This document shows, piece by piece, positions 40,240-48,335 of a DNA stretch of 64,000 bases. Source of the DNA: Riemerella anatipestifer (lineage in GTDB: Bacteria > Bacteroidota > Bacteroidia > Flavobacteriales > Weeksellaceae). Made by a program: the position numbers and the translations under genes. The DNA lies in contig NZ_QXHU01000001.1 of assembly GCF_009663465.1 (NCBI RefSeq), forward strand, positions 236,198 to 300,197, read 5' to 3'. Under the pieces are notes generated by a model. It saw only the letters and a list, made by a program, of their open reading frames with translations. It searched no databases and was not told where the DNA came from. Within the stretch, counting starts at the first letter, position 1; each line of letters begins with the position of its first letter.

Positions 40240-40515
40240 CTATTGGTTAATTAAACTTTTATATCTTTTTTCATACTTATTAAAGCCCACAAAGTAGTAG
40301 TACAGGCTAAGAATAGCCGAAGCTGCCAACCAAATAATCCCATTTTTTCCTAAAAAGGCTTTGAAATCATCAGGTTTAGTAATGAAGTAATTGATAGGAG
40401 CAGCGATAAGTATAAACATAAAGGCGATTACTACACCTTGTCTTACTGAAAACTTAAGCCTATTTTGTCGTAAGTTTTGCCATAAAGCGATAAATCGTTT
40501 GTCTTTTTCGTTCAT
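40240..40515 (-). CDS. Small two-helix membrane protein
   Basis: A 91-residue protein with two hydrophobic segments (about residues 25-47 and 56-77) and basic ends. I recognise no family. It sits between gcdH and scoA with gaps of 29 and 15 bases, so it is probably co-transcribed with them. No function is proposed. Confidence 0.6.
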   Translation of the reverse strand: MNEKDKRFIALWQNLRQNRLKFSVRQGVVIAFMFILIAAPINYFITKPDDFKAFLGKNGIIWLAASAILSLYYYFVGFNKYEKRYKSLINQ

Positions 40516-40544
40516 TGTTTAAATTTCGTTTTTTATAGTTTCTT

Positions 40545-41726
40545 TTATGAGAAAGCACTAATGCCTGTGATATCCATACCTGTTATTAAAAGATGAATAT
40601 CGTGAGTGCCTTCGTAAGTAATTACAGATTCTAGATTGGCGGCGTGTCGCATCATAGGGAAGTCTCCCATAATCCCCATAGCACCTAGTATTTGTCTACT
40701 TTCTCTAGCAATGTCTAATGCTATTTTTACATTATTTCTTTTAGCCATAGAGATTTGTGCTGGAGTAGCTTTGTTTTCATTTTTAAGCAAACCTAAACGC
40801 CATGAAAGAAGTTGAGCTTTAGTAATTTCTGTAAGAAATTTGGCTAATTTCTTTTGTTGAAGCTGGAAGCTACCAATAGGTTTTCCAAATTGTGTACGCT
40901 CTTTGGCGTATTGTACTGCGGTGCAATAGCAATCTATAGCAGCACCTATAACGCCCCAAGAAATCCCATATCTAGCAGAGTTAAGACAGGACAATGGACC
41001 TTTAATTCCTTTTACATTCGGTAGGAGATTTTCTTTAGGGATTTTTACATTTTGGAACACCAATTCTCCCGTTCTAGAAGCTCTTAGACTCCATTTATTG
41101 AGTGTTTCTGGAGTAGTGAAACCTTCCATTCCTCTTTCTACGATTAACCCTCTAATAGTATTGGTTTCATCTTTAGCCCAAACAATAGCGATGTCGCAAG
41201 TAGGAGCATTGGTAATCCACATTTTAGCTCCATTAAGCAGAAAATAATCGCCCATATCTTTAATGTGAGTTTCCATATCAGACGGATTAGAGCCGTGGTT
41301 GGGTTCGGTAAGTCCGAAAGCTCCTGTAATTTCACCCGCTCCGAGTAAAGGTAGGAATTTTCTTTTTTGTTCTTCTGTCCCGAATTCAAAAATAGGATAC
41401 ATTACCAATGATGATTGCACCGAAGCCGCAGAACGCACCGCAGAATCTCCTCTTTCTAACTCTTGCATAATGATTCCGTAGGAAATTTGGTCTAACCCAG
41501 CACCGCCATATTCCTTTGGAATATAGGCTCCTAGTGCTCCTATATTGCCCAATTGTTGCATTAGATTAGGGATTTCTTTGTGTGTTTGTACGGCGTTATC
41601 TATCTGAGGAATTACAGAACTTTGCACCCATTGTCTCACAGAATCTCTAACCAATTTATGCTCTTCGGTAAGAAGGCTATCTAGCATATAATAGTCTGGG
41701 ATACTACTAAGTGGATAATAACTCAT
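40545..41726 (-). CDS. gcdH: Acyl-CoA dehydrogenase, glutaryl-CoA dehydrogenase type
   Basis: A 393-residue flavoprotein. FAD and substrate segments are seen in 'GAFGLTEPNHGSNPSDMET' and 'MWITNAP'. The catalytic glutamate is in 'VITYEGTHDIHLLI', which in this exact form is typical of glutaryl-CoA dehydrogenase, the enzyme that oxidises and decarboxylates glutaryl-CoA to crotonyl-CoA in lysine breakdown. A linked CoA transferase fits a catabolic operon. A general acyl-CoA dehydrogenase is the main alternative. Confidence 0.82.
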   Translation of the reverse strand: MSYYPLSSIPDYYMLDSLLTEEHKLVRDSVRQWVQSSVIPQIDNAVQTHKEIPNLMQQLGNIGALGAYIPKEYGGAGLDQISYGIIMQELERGDSAVRSAASVQSSLVMYPIFEFGTEEQKRKFLPLLGAGEITGAFGLTEPNHGSNPSDMETHIKDMGDYFLLNGAKMWITNAPTCDIAIVWAKDETNTIRGLIVERGMEGFTTPETLNKWSLRASRTGELVFQNVKIPKENLLPNVKGIKGPLSCLNSARYGISWGVIGAAIDCYCTAVQYAKERTQFGKPIGSFQLQQKKLAKFLTEITKAQLLSWRLGLLKNENKATPAQISMAKRNNVKIALDIARESRQILGAMGIMGDFPMMRHAANLESVITYEGTHDIHLLITGMDITGISAFS

Positions 41727-41775
41727 ACTAATGTGATAAGGTTGATTTAAACGCTACTAATATAGTTAAAATTAT

Positions 41776-41783
41776 TATATTTG
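41776..41783 (+). promoter_or_regulatory. -7 box (TATATTTG) of the DUF2007 gene
   Basis: The box ends 18 bases before the ATG at 41802 and covers an in-frame TTG at 41781, ruling out the longer start. Confidence 0.5.
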
Positions 41784-41801
41784 AATAAAATAAATTTGGT
41801 T

Positions 41802-42005
41802 ATGGTAAAAATATTTGAATCAGGGTTTCTATACGAAGTAGAGATTATGAAGTCTAAACTTTCGTCTGAAGGTATAGAAAGCTATATCAAAAATGAGTAT
41901 GTTAATAATGTAGCTGTAATGCCTGTAAACCAAAACTATATCCTTGTAGTAGATGAAAGTATGGCTGACCGAGCAAGAGAAATTTTGGATAGGGTAGAAG
42001 AATAA
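41802..42005 (+). CDS. DUF2007-type small protein
   Basis: A 67-residue ferredoxin-like alpha/beta protein. It has 'ESGFLYEVEIMKSKLSSEGI' and 'VVDESMADRAREIL', the layout of DUF2007 (putative signal-transducing, PII-like small domain). No ligand is known. The start is ATG 41802, since an upstream TTG lies in the promoter box. It is the last core gene before the accessory stretch. Confidence 0.72.
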   Translation: MVKIFESGFLYEVEIMKSKLSSEGIESYIKNEYVNNVAVMPVNQNYILVVDESMADRAREILDRVEE

Positions 42006-42078
42006 GGTTAAGAGCTGGTTGATTGAAAATCAAATTAATTAGTTTTGGAGTGATATGTTTTATTGGAAGTAATTAGAT

Positions 42079-42426
42079 ATGATTGATTGGTTTTATAGAA
42101 GTAAAAATAAGATTGAGAATTACGCTCTAAGTTTGACATTGGAGTTTGGTGAAAATTGGGGTGGAGATATTTCAGAAAGACTACAATCTAGATTTCCTAA
42201 TTTGACAAAAAAAGAGATTGAATACTATAAACAATTGGCTAAAAATGTTGAAACAGATTGTTGGAATTGTATTGATGATGAATACTCTGAAATTGCCTCT
42301 AAGCAATTAAGCGAATTTCTTACGACTAAAGTTTTTCTAAAATATACTTGGATAAATAAAAGGAATAAAGTCAATATAAACTCTAAATTTCAGTATTATT
42401 TTTGGAGGGAAGGTCGTCTAAAATAA
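42079..42426 (+). CDS. Hypothetical protein of 115 residues
   Basis: A small soluble, helical protein with a clean ATG start, rich in Asn, Lys, Trp and Tyr. It contains 'LTLEFGENWGGDISERLQSRFPNLTKKEIEYYKQLAK'. I recognise no family. It lies 40 bases ahead of the tyrosine recombinase on the same strand and could be part of the same mobile segment. Confidence 0.55.
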   Translation: MIDWFYRSKNKIENYALSLTLEFGENWGGDISERLQSRFPNLTKKEIEYYKQLAKNVETDCWNCIDDEYSEIASKQLSEFLTTKVFLKYTWINKRNKVNINSKFQYYFWREGRLK

Positions 42427-42466
42427 AAATTTTAAAACATTGTATTTGAACTAAATAAAATCAGAT

Positions 42467-43543
42467 ATGCAGTGGAATAGCTCTTTATATCAAACGAAAG
42501 TTGGAGAACACCGTGAGAAAAATGTGATATGGATTTCTTTTCCGTATCAGAAGGAGCTTATTGACCTTCTTAAAGAACATACCACTGCCCGTTGGTCGGC
42601 TAGTCAAAAAAGTTGGTATGTACCTAACAATAGACATTATAGAACCCTTTTTAGTATTACAGAAGAGCCATTGGTTGGCAAGATGGTATTTTCAAAAATA
42701 AAAGCGGTTAATCGCCCTGCTTTTGAGCGTTTTCAGGAGCATTTAAAACTAAAAGGATACAGTCGAAATACGCTTAGAACTTATGCCGTAGAGTTTGCCC
42801 AACTGCTTTATGTTCTAAAAGATTTTCCAGTAGATGAATTGTCCGAAGAACGCTTAAGGTCTTATTTTCTCTATTGTTTTGAGAATTTAAAACTTTCGGA
42901 GGCGGAAATAAACAGCCGTATCAATGCGATTAAATTTTACTTTGAGCAAGTCTTACATCGCAAAAAAATGTTTTTTGATATTCCTCGTCCTAAAACAAAA
43001 AAACAACTACCAAAGAGTTTAAATAAAAAACAAATTTTAAAAATATTTGAAGTAACCACCAACCTCAAACATAGATGTATGTTACAGCTTTGTTATGGTA
43101 TGGGTTTGAGAGTGAGTGAGATTGTTAATTTAAAACTAGAGGATATATGTAGCGAAACTATGCGTGTGCGGATTGAGAATGCTAAAGGTAAAAAAGACCG
43201 TATGGTGCCTTTACCTGAAAGTATTTTGCCTGAACTTAGAGCCTACTATCGGGAATATAAACCTAAAAAGTATCTATTTGAAGGACAATATGGTGGTATG
43301 TATTCGGTAAGGTCGGTTCAGTCAGTTTTTAAGACTGCGATGAGAAAGGCAGGTATAAATAAGACAGTAGGCATACACGGTTTAAGGCATAGCTATGCTA
43401 CTCATCTTTTGGAAATGGGGACAGATATAAGATATATACAAGAGTTTTTGGGACATAATAATATCAAGACTACTCAAATCTATACGCAGGTTACTTCTGA
43501 ACATCAGCGGACAATAAAAAGCCCATTGGATAGTTTAAAGTAA
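42467..43543 (+). CDS. Tyrosine recombinase (site-specific integrase)
   Basis: A 358-residue integrase. An N-terminal 70-residue extension ('ARWSASQKSWYVPNN') of a type common in Bacteroidetes recombinases precedes the SAM-like core-binding domain (about 82-165) and the catalytic domain. The active-site set is complete: R215 ('GLRVSE'), K240 or K242, H304 and R307 ('HGLRHSY'), H330 ('LGHNN') and Tyr339 ('IYT'). The extra helix between the two catalytic boxes that marks integron integrases (IntI) is absent. It is probably active. It lies beside an attC-like palindrome and cassette-like genes. Confidence 0.9.
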   Translation: MQWNSSLYQTKVGEHREKNVIWISFPYQKELIDLLKEHTTARWSASQKSWYVPNNRHYRTLFSITEEPLVGKMVFSKIKAVNRPAFERFQEHLKLKGYSRNTLRTYAVEFAQLLYVLKDFPVDELSEERLRSYFLYCFENLKLSEAEINSRINAIKFYFEQVLHRKKMFFDIPRPKTKKQLPKSLNKKQILKIFEVTTNLKHRCMLQLCYGMGLRVSEIVNLKLEDICSETMRVRIENAKGKKDRMVPLPESILPELRAYYREYKPKKYLFEGQYGGMYSVRSVQSVFKTAMRKAGINKTVGIHGLRHSYATHLLEMGTDIRYIQEFLGHNNIKTTQIYTQVTSEHQRTIKSPLDSLK

Positions 43544-43546
43544 TGA

Positions 43547-43894
43547 TTATTGTTTCTTTTTTACCAAAAGAAGCCATTCTTCATCTAATGGCAGGTAGCC
43601 TTGGTCATAAACAAAAAAGTAGGTTTTGCCGTTTTGAGTATTGATGATGGAGGTGATTAAATCAAAATTAAATCCTTTGTTATAGAGTTTTATTTTAGGA
43701 ACTTTAGTTTTTTCCTCTATATTTAGTTCAGATAATATCCTGTAATTTTTCCTTAGTTGATTGTTTGTATTTCTCATAAGGTTAGTATAGTCCTTATTCA
43801 TACGGTTGTTGTAGGAATTTCGGCAACTATCTGAGCAAAATTTTTTATCTTCTCTACCTACTATTGTTTCGTTACATTCAAGACATTGTTTCAT
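43547..43894 (-). CDS. Zinc-ribbon hypothetical protein
   Basis: A 115-residue protein with an N-terminal zinc ribbon, C4-x2-C7 and C20-x3-C24 ('CLECNETIVG', 'FCSDSCRNSYNNR'). A helical linker and a C-terminal beta-rich part ('TYFFVYDQGYLPLDEEWLLL') follow. The frame extends six codons upstream, but the ATG at 43894 sits directly before the ribbon. It converges on the recombinase with only three bases between stops. Function unknown. Confidence 0.65.
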   Translation of the reverse strand: MKQCLECNETIVGREDKKFCSDSCRNSYNNRMNKDYTNLMRNTNNQLRKNYRILSELNIEEKTKVPKIKLYNKGFNFDLITSIINTQNGKTYFFVYDQGYLPLDEEWLLLVKKKQ

Positions 43895-44003
43895 AGTGCT
43901 GATTGTTTGCAAAGGAGAATCTTAGTTATAAACAAATACTTTTAAGAACCTAAGTTAAGTAAATTTATAGAAATAAAAGTAGTCTTGCTAATTTTATATT
44001 CAT

Positions 44004-44143
44004 CCTACGGTCAGGGGCTTTGCGTTCTTCGGGCGGGCTTTCGAAGCCGAAACGTTCAAGCTAATATACAAATTTTAATAGAAGTACAAAACCTGAATTT
44101 TGCACTTCAGCCCGCCTGACGCAAAACCCTTGTTGGCGGTAGT
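44004..44143. repeat. attC-like long imperfect palindrome
   Basis: About 140 bases that can fold on themselves in nested arms: CTAC (44005-44008) with GTAG (44139-44142), TTTGCG (44019-44024) with CGCAAA (44120-44125), and GGCGGGCT (44032-44039) with AGCCCGCC (44109-44116). An inner hairpin at 44081-44108 has arms of 11 bases with one mismatch. Unpaired bases are concentrated on one arm, as in integron attC sites. It is much richer in G+C than its surroundings. Confidence 0.6.
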
Positions 44144-44146
44144 TTT

Positions 44147-44430
44147 TTATTTTGTTGTTTTGTTACCAATTTCTTTAAAAACCAATTTTTGATAATTCGG
44201 ATACTGTTTTGTGTTAATAACAAAATCAACCGCGTTTCCACAAAGACCAATTTCAGTTCTACAATTAGGTTCTCGTTTAATGTTCAAGTTGTAAGAAACA
44301 GTATTGTTAGTAATTTTAGCTGTAATTTGCTCAGTCATTGGAACACCTCTGCAACAGTCGCCCCTCCAATACCTTATTCTTAAAGTAGCAAGGTTTCCAT
44401 TTTTTTCTAAATCATACTCTTTTCATTCCA
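44147..44430 (-). pseudogene. Truncated cassette-type gene
   Basis: The reverse strand has a clean 63-residue frame (44147-44338), but the coding pattern continues upstream without an ATG ('EKNGNLATLRIRYWRGDCCRGVP') until a stop near 44420. The usual signal peptide is absent. The reading 'NLNIKREPNC' recalls 'EPNCNIRIETGK' in the gene at 45703. It looks like the 3' part of a small secreted-protein gene that has lost its beginning. It abuts the attC-like palindrome. Confidence 0.45.
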
Positions 44431-44595
44431 ATTATTTTTTGAGTTTTCAAAATAAAAGTCACAGGTGTTATTTTTAATTTAATAGAAAATATGTGTCAAT
44501 GTACTGAAAATTGTGAATATAAATTTCAATACAAATGTTCTATTTAGTTTGTTCTGTAAATTCGATTTGTTTATTCCAATTATTGTCATGACCAA
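44431..44595. other. Non-coding spacer in the cassette-like region
   Basis: Two near-identical 13-base stretches (ATTCCAATTATT at about 44436 and 44574) are the only notable sequence. There is no open frame of useful length. Confidence 0.35.
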
Positions 44596-44925
44596 TTAGT
44601 TTTGTGTTTTAAATTTTTCCAACTCTTTACCATTTTCAATTATTAAATTGCCTTTGTCAATTCTCCATTTATAAGTTTTGGTCAAGTTGTCATACATATG
44701 TTCGTAGCCATATTTACTTTCGGGGGAAACAGATGCAATAACTTTATATGAGCTTGTTACGGTGCTTTTGTCAAATTTTAAAATTCTGGAAGTATATATC
44801 ATTCCAATTCCATCTTTACAAGTTTCTCCAATTTTTGCAGCATAAGTTTTACCATTCAGTTCCACTTGCCCATTACAGTTTATGAACATAAAAGACAATA
44901 AAATAAGTGTCAGTATTTTTTGCAT
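44596..44925 (-). CDS. Small lipoprotein in the cassette-like region
   Basis: A 109-residue predicted lipoprotein with a signal peptide and lipobox 'MFINC' (Cys17). The mature part is beta-rich and polar ('LNGKTYAAKIGETCKDGIGMIYTSRILKFDKSTVT'). I recognise no family. Its ATG is close to the GTTGGCGG-containing sequence at 44950-44982, which also occurs, inverted, at the attC-like site. The segment between them would be a single cassette. Confidence 0.6.
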   Translation of the reverse strand: MQKILTLILLSFMFINCNGQVELNGKTYAAKIGETCKDGIGMIYTSRILKFDKSTVTSSYKVIASVSPESKYGYEHMYDNLTKTYKWRIDKGNLIIENGKELEKFKTQN

Positions 44926-44939
44926 CAGTTGTCAATATT

Positions 44940-44984
44940 TTGCCCGTCAGCGGTTGGTCTGTAAAATTACCGCCAACTACTTCA
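44940..44984. repeat. Partial second attC-like site
   Basis: TTTTGCCCGTCAGCGG and ACCGCCAACTAC resemble, in reverse orientation, the right arm of the palindrome at 44004-44143 (CGCCTGACGCAAAA and GTTGGCGGTAG). GTTGGT and ACCGCCAAC also pair within the site. It looks like a diverged or shortened site facing the first. Confidence 0.42.
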
Positions 44985-45193
44985 TTTAGACTCATTAATT
45001 TTGAGTGGAAATTTAAATAAAATAATGTATAAACAAAAACTTATTATCCGATTACAAACAATTATAAATGATTTTAGTCGAAAGTAAATAATTTTATACC
45101 GAATATTATTCTGACGATAGCTCATCTTTGTTTTGTGAATGTAAAAGATTTTTAATCATAAAAACTGAAATATAATTTAAAAATAAATCTATT

Positions 45194-45520
45194 ATGAAAA
45201 ACAAAGTCCAACTTATTGGTAACGTGGGTAACACGCCAGAGATTAAAGAGATTAATAATACTAAAGTAGCTCATCTTTCAATAGCTACGAACGAAATTTA
45301 TAAAAATGCACAAGGAGAAAGGGTAGAGCAAACAGAGTGGCATAAAGTGGTGGCTTGGGGAAGATTAGCGGAAATTATAGAAAAATATGTTATCAAAGGT
45401 AAAGAAGTAGCTATTGAAGGTAAGCTAACCCATCGAAGTTATGATGATAAAGAAGGTAAAAAACGCTATGTTACAGAAATTATAGCCAATGATATTTTGC
45501 TTTTAGGAAGAACAAAGTAG
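45194..45520 (+). CDS. ssb: Single-stranded DNA-binding protein, tail-less
   Basis: A 108-residue SSB consisting of one OB fold ('VQLIGNVGNTPEIKEI' ... 'EWHKVVAWGRLAEI' ... 'KGKEVAIEGKLTHRSYDDKEG'). It stops right after the fold. The Gly/Pro-rich linker and the acidic C-terminal tip that recruits partner proteins are missing, so it is shorter than a chromosomal SSB (about 140-180). Small SSBs of this form are typical of mobile elements. It lies in the accessory stretch. Confidence 0.85.
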   Translation: MKNKVQLIGNVGNTPEIKEINNTKVAHLSIATNEIYKNAQGERVEQTEWHKVVAWGRLAEIIEKYVIKGKEVAIEGKLTHRSYDDKEGKKRYVTEIIANDILLLGRTK

Positions 45521-45540
45521 TAATGTTATTTTTAATTCCT

Positions 45541-45700
45541 AACTGTCAGATTAAGTAGTGCATTAGACAGTAATCTTTCTTTATTAGAATTTACGTATTC
45601 CAGGCTTGCTGTCTAAAAAGGTCTGCATAGGTGTTTTTCCGTAATAATGTTTTCTTGTGTGCGTCCTCTTGTTATTGTAATAATGTTGTACAAAGCCTTT
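45541..45700 (-). pseudogene. 3' end of an IS481-like transposase with terminal sequence
   Basis: The reverse strand from 45700 to 45584 gives 38 in-frame residues, 'GFVQHYYNNKRTHTRKHYYGKTPMQTFLDS...' then a stop, the typical C-terminus of IS481/IS3-type DDE transposases. Beyond the stop, TGTCAGATTAAGTAGTG (45544-45560), with a TGTCTAATGC-type sequence inverted next to it, looks like the element's end. Everything upstream of residue 1 of this fragment is replaced by other genes, so the insertion is truncated. Confidence 0.7.
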
Positions 45701-45702
45701 TT

Positions 45703-46164
45703 CTATTTAATTTTTATTTTTTTTCCATCAATTCCTATTAAATATTTTTTTTGAAGATTACTTTCAATTCTACCGTTTTCATAATTATACATTGTTTCAT
45801 CCAATGTCAAAATCCAATTGTTATATTTGGGGTAATATCTATATTCTTGTGTATATTCCGTATCTTTTGCATCATCATAAAAAGAAATACAACCTTGTCC
45901 ACAATTTGTTATAATTACATTGCCCACAAAAGGAATATCAAATTCGTGTTTTTTTTGTGTTTTTCCAGTTTCAATTCTAATATTACAATTAGGTTCAACT
46001 GTACTCGAAATACATTTATAGTAAAGAGTGTCTTTAATTTTATCGGAATCAAAATAATCAACTATTTTTTCTTGTGCATATAAAAAATTATAAAAAAAAC
46101 AGATAACAACCACAACACTATTTATCGTCAAATTTTTCGAAGGTATCCTTATGGTTTTTTCCAT
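45703..46164 (-). CDS. Secreted hypothetical protein
   Basis: A 153-residue frame. A hydrophobic stretch ending 'FFYNFLYAQ' is a likely signal peptide; the natural start might be the TTG at 46131 in front of it and not the ATG at 46164. The mature part ('VDYFDSDKIKDTLYYKC', 'EPNCNIRIETGKTQKK', 'NWILTLDETMYNYENGR') resembles small exported proteins seen in Bacteroidetes cassette regions. No function is known. Its stop lies directly at the edge of the IS481 fragment, so the 3' end may have been altered by the insertion. Confidence 0.5.
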   Translation of the reverse strand: MEKTIRIPSKNLTINSVVVVICFFYNFLYAQEKIVDYFDSDKIKDTLYYKCISSTVEPNCNIRIETGKTQKKHEFDIPFVGNVIITNCGQGCISFYDDAKDTEYTQEYRYYPKYNNWILTLDETMYNYENGRIESNLQKKYLIGIDGKKIKIK

Positions 46165-46372
46165 ACTTTGAATCTTTAATTTTACTTAATGAATATTGAT
46201 ATTCTCCAATTTTTTTATCTAAATTTTTAATGTTAATACAATTGTATTTAAATCTTCCCTCATTTGTGATTTTTTTAGATGAATTTTTTGCAAAAAGTTT
46301 GGTGTAGTCAACTACTTTCATCTTATTATATTTCATCAATACAGCTAAATTAGCATAAATTGCAGGATACAA
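46118..46372 (-). CDS. Hypothetical protein, possibly the tail of a larger gene
   Basis: An 84-residue frame opening with a TTG that overlaps the typA terminator. A more credible start is the ATG of 'MKYNKMKVVDY' about 12 codons in. It is polar and lysine-rich and has no recognised domain. Its end overlaps the next frame by 47 bases if that begins at 46164, or 14 if it begins at the TTG at 46131. It may be a gene fragment left by rearrangement. Confidence 0.35.
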   Translation of the reverse strand: MYPAIYANLAVLMKYNKMKVVDYTKLFAKNSSKKITNEGRFKYNCINIKNLDKKIGEYQYSLSKIKDSKYGKNHKDTFEKFDDK

Positions 46373-46403
46373 AAAATCCCACTATAATTTTATAGTGGGA
46401 TTT
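46371..46403 (-). terminator. Rho-independent terminator after typA
   Basis: AATCCCACTATA pairs with TATAGTGGGATT around a four-base loop, with T runs on both sides. On the reverse strand it follows the typA stop by seven bases. Confidence 0.85.
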
Positions 46404-46410
46404 TGATATT

Positions 46411-48216
46411 TTAGGCTTTTGCCATTCTTTCGGCTCTTTTTCTATCCTCTTCAGAAAGAATCTTCTTTCTCATTCGGATAAAATTAGGCGTTACTTCTAT
46501 ACATTCGTCTTGTTGTATATATTCCATACACTCCTCTAAAGTCATAAGAACTTTAGGTGCGATGCTACCATCTTTATCTTTACCCGCAGCACGCATATTA
46601 TTAAGTTGCTTACCTTCTACAATATTCACTACCAAATCTCCAGGCTTGTTCTGTTCTCCTACAATCATACCTACATAAATTTCTTCGCCTGGGTCTACAA
46701 AGAAACGCCCTCTGTCTTGTAGCTTTTCGATAGAGTAGGCGGTAGATGACCCTTGATTTTTGGAAATCAATACGCCGTTACTTCTACCTGGTATCTGACC
46801 TTTGAATGGTTTATAATCTACAAATCTATGTGCCATAATTGCTTCCCCAGCTGTTGCAGTAAGCATTTGAGAACGAAGTCCGATAAGTCCTCTGGAAGGA
46901 ATTTCAAACTCTAAGTGTTGCATTTCTCCTTTGGTCTCCATAATGTGTAAATCTCCTTTTCTTTGAGTAGCTAAGTCTATCACTCTAGAAGCATATTCTT
47001 CAGGAACATCTACCACTAGAGACTCATAAGGTTCGCACTGTTCGCCATCTATTTCTTTAAGAATTACTTGAGGCTGACCGATAGTCATCTCGTAACCTTC
47101 TCTACGCATAGTTTCTATAAGTACAGATAAGTGCAATATCCCTCTACCAAATACTAAGAAAGTGTTTGCATCTTCTGTTTGTTGTACTCTTAAGGCTAAG
47201 TTTTTTTCAAGTTCTTTTTCTAATCTTTCCTTTAAATGGTTAGAGGTAACATATTTACCATCTTTACCAAAGAACGGAGAGTTGTTGATAGAGAAAGTCA
47301 TATTAAGAGTAGGCTCATCTATAGACAATCTTGGGAGAGGTTCTGGATTTTCTAAATCTACGAAAGTATCTCCTATTTGGAAATTGTCAAAACCTACGAT
47401 AGCACAAATATCTCCTGCAAATACTTCGCTTACTTTTTTCTTACCTAATCCTTCAAAAATATAAAGTTCCTTTACTTTACCTTTAACGATTTTACCGTCT
47501 TCTTGAGCTAAGCCAATCCATTGAGATTCTTTAACCGAACCTCTGATGATTTTCCCTACGGCAATTCTTCCTAAAAAAGAAGAGTAGTCTAAAGAGGTTA
47601 CCTGCATTTGTAGATTACCTTCTTCTACCTTTGGTTCTGGTACATATTGTAGGATACCGTCTAGGAGGGGTAAAATATTTTCTGATTTTTCTAGGCTTGA
47701 ATTAAACCAACCTTCTTTAGACGAACCATAGAAAGTAGGGAAGTCTAGCTGTTCTTCGGTAGCGTCTAGGTTAAAGAACAAATCAAAAACTTGGTCGTGA
47801 ACTTCATCTGGACGACAGTTAGGTTTGTCCACTTTATTGATAACCACAATAGGCTTCAATCCTAATTCTAATGCTTTATGCAAAACGAAACGAGTCTGTG
47901 GCATAGGTCCTTCAAAGGCATCTACAAGTAACAATACGCCGTCTGCCATTTTAAGCACACGCTCTACCTCTCCACCAAAATCGGCGTGTCCAGGTGTGTC
48001 TATTACATTTATTTTGGTATCCTTATAGGTTACCGAGATATTTTTAGAAAGAATGGTAATACCTCGTTCTCTCTCGAGGTCATTATTATCCATAATAAGC
48101 TCACCACTTTCTTGGTTTTCTCTAAAGATGTTAGTTGCGTGGATAATTTTGTCCACTAAAGTTGTTTTTCCATGGTCAACATGGGCGATAATCGCGATGT
48201 TTCTAATATTTTGCAT
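46411..48216 (-). CDS. typA: Translational GTPase TypA/BipA
   Basis: A 601-residue ribosome-associated GTPase related to EF-G, important in stress and for ribosome assembly. G1 'AHVDHGKTT', switch 'ERERGITI', G3 '[12 protein letters not shown]' and G4 'NKVDK' are intact, and the C-terminal domains end with the family-specific '...[13 protein letters not shown]'. The frame extends seven codons further to 48237, but a TATTTTTG box at 48235-48242 overlaps that codon. ATG 48216 is the likely start. Confidence 0.95.
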   Translation of the reverse strand: MQNIRNIAIIAHVDHGKTTLVDKIIHATNIFRENQESGELIMDNNDLERERGITILSKNISVTYKDTKINVIDTPGHADFGGEVERVLKMADGVLLLVDAFEGPMPQTRFVLHKALELGLKPIVVINKVDKPNCRPDEVHDQVFDLFFNLDATEEQLDFPTFYGSSKEGWFNSSLEKSENILPLLDGILQYVPEPKVEEGNLQMQVTSLDYSSFLGRIAVGKIIRGSVKESQWIGLAQEDGKIVKGKVKELYIFEGLGKKKVSEVFAGDICAIVGFDNFQIGDTFVDLENPEPLPRLSIDEPTLNMTFSINNSPFFGKDGKYVTSNHLKERLEKELEKNLALRVQQTEDANTFLVFGRGILHLSVLIETMRREGYEMTIGQPQVILKEIDGEQCEPYESLVVDVPEEYASRVIDLATQRKGDLHIMETKGEMQHLEFEIPSRGLIGLRSQMLTATAGEAIMAHRFVDYKPFKGQIPGRSNGVLISKNQGSSTAYSIEKLQDRGRFFVDPGEEIYVGMIVGEQNKPGDLVVNIVEGKQLNNMRAAGKDKDGSIAPKVLMTLEECMEYIQQDECIEVTPNFIRMRKKILSEEDRKRAERMAKA

Positions 48217-48234
48217 AAAGAAAAAATTACGCGG

Positions 48235-48242
48235 CAAAAATA
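48235..48242 (-). promoter_or_regulatory. -7 box of the typA promoter
   Basis: The reverse strand reads TATTTTTG. It lies 18 bases upstream of ATG 48216 and fixes the start choice. Confidence 0.55.
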
Positions 48243-48284
48243 GGAAAAAAAATGGACTTTAGAAGGTCTCTAGCAGATAATAAT

Positions 48285-48315
48285 GTAACGCAATGTCTTT
48301 ACTCCATTGCGTTAC
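48285..48315. other. Perfect 11-bp hairpin without a T tract
   Basis: GTAACGCAATG and CATTGCGTTAC pair perfectly around a nine-base loop. There is no run of T on either side, so it is not a clear terminator. It lies between the typA promoter and the tandem array. It might be an RNA-end-protecting hairpin for transcripts that pass through the array. Confidence 0.5.
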
Positions 48316-48335
48316 TCTAAATAAATAATTCAATT

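Noticed and set aside
42467..43543. Integron integrase IntI
   Set aside because: The catalytic residues fit any tyrosine recombinase, and the extra IntI-specific helix between the two catalytic boxes is absent.
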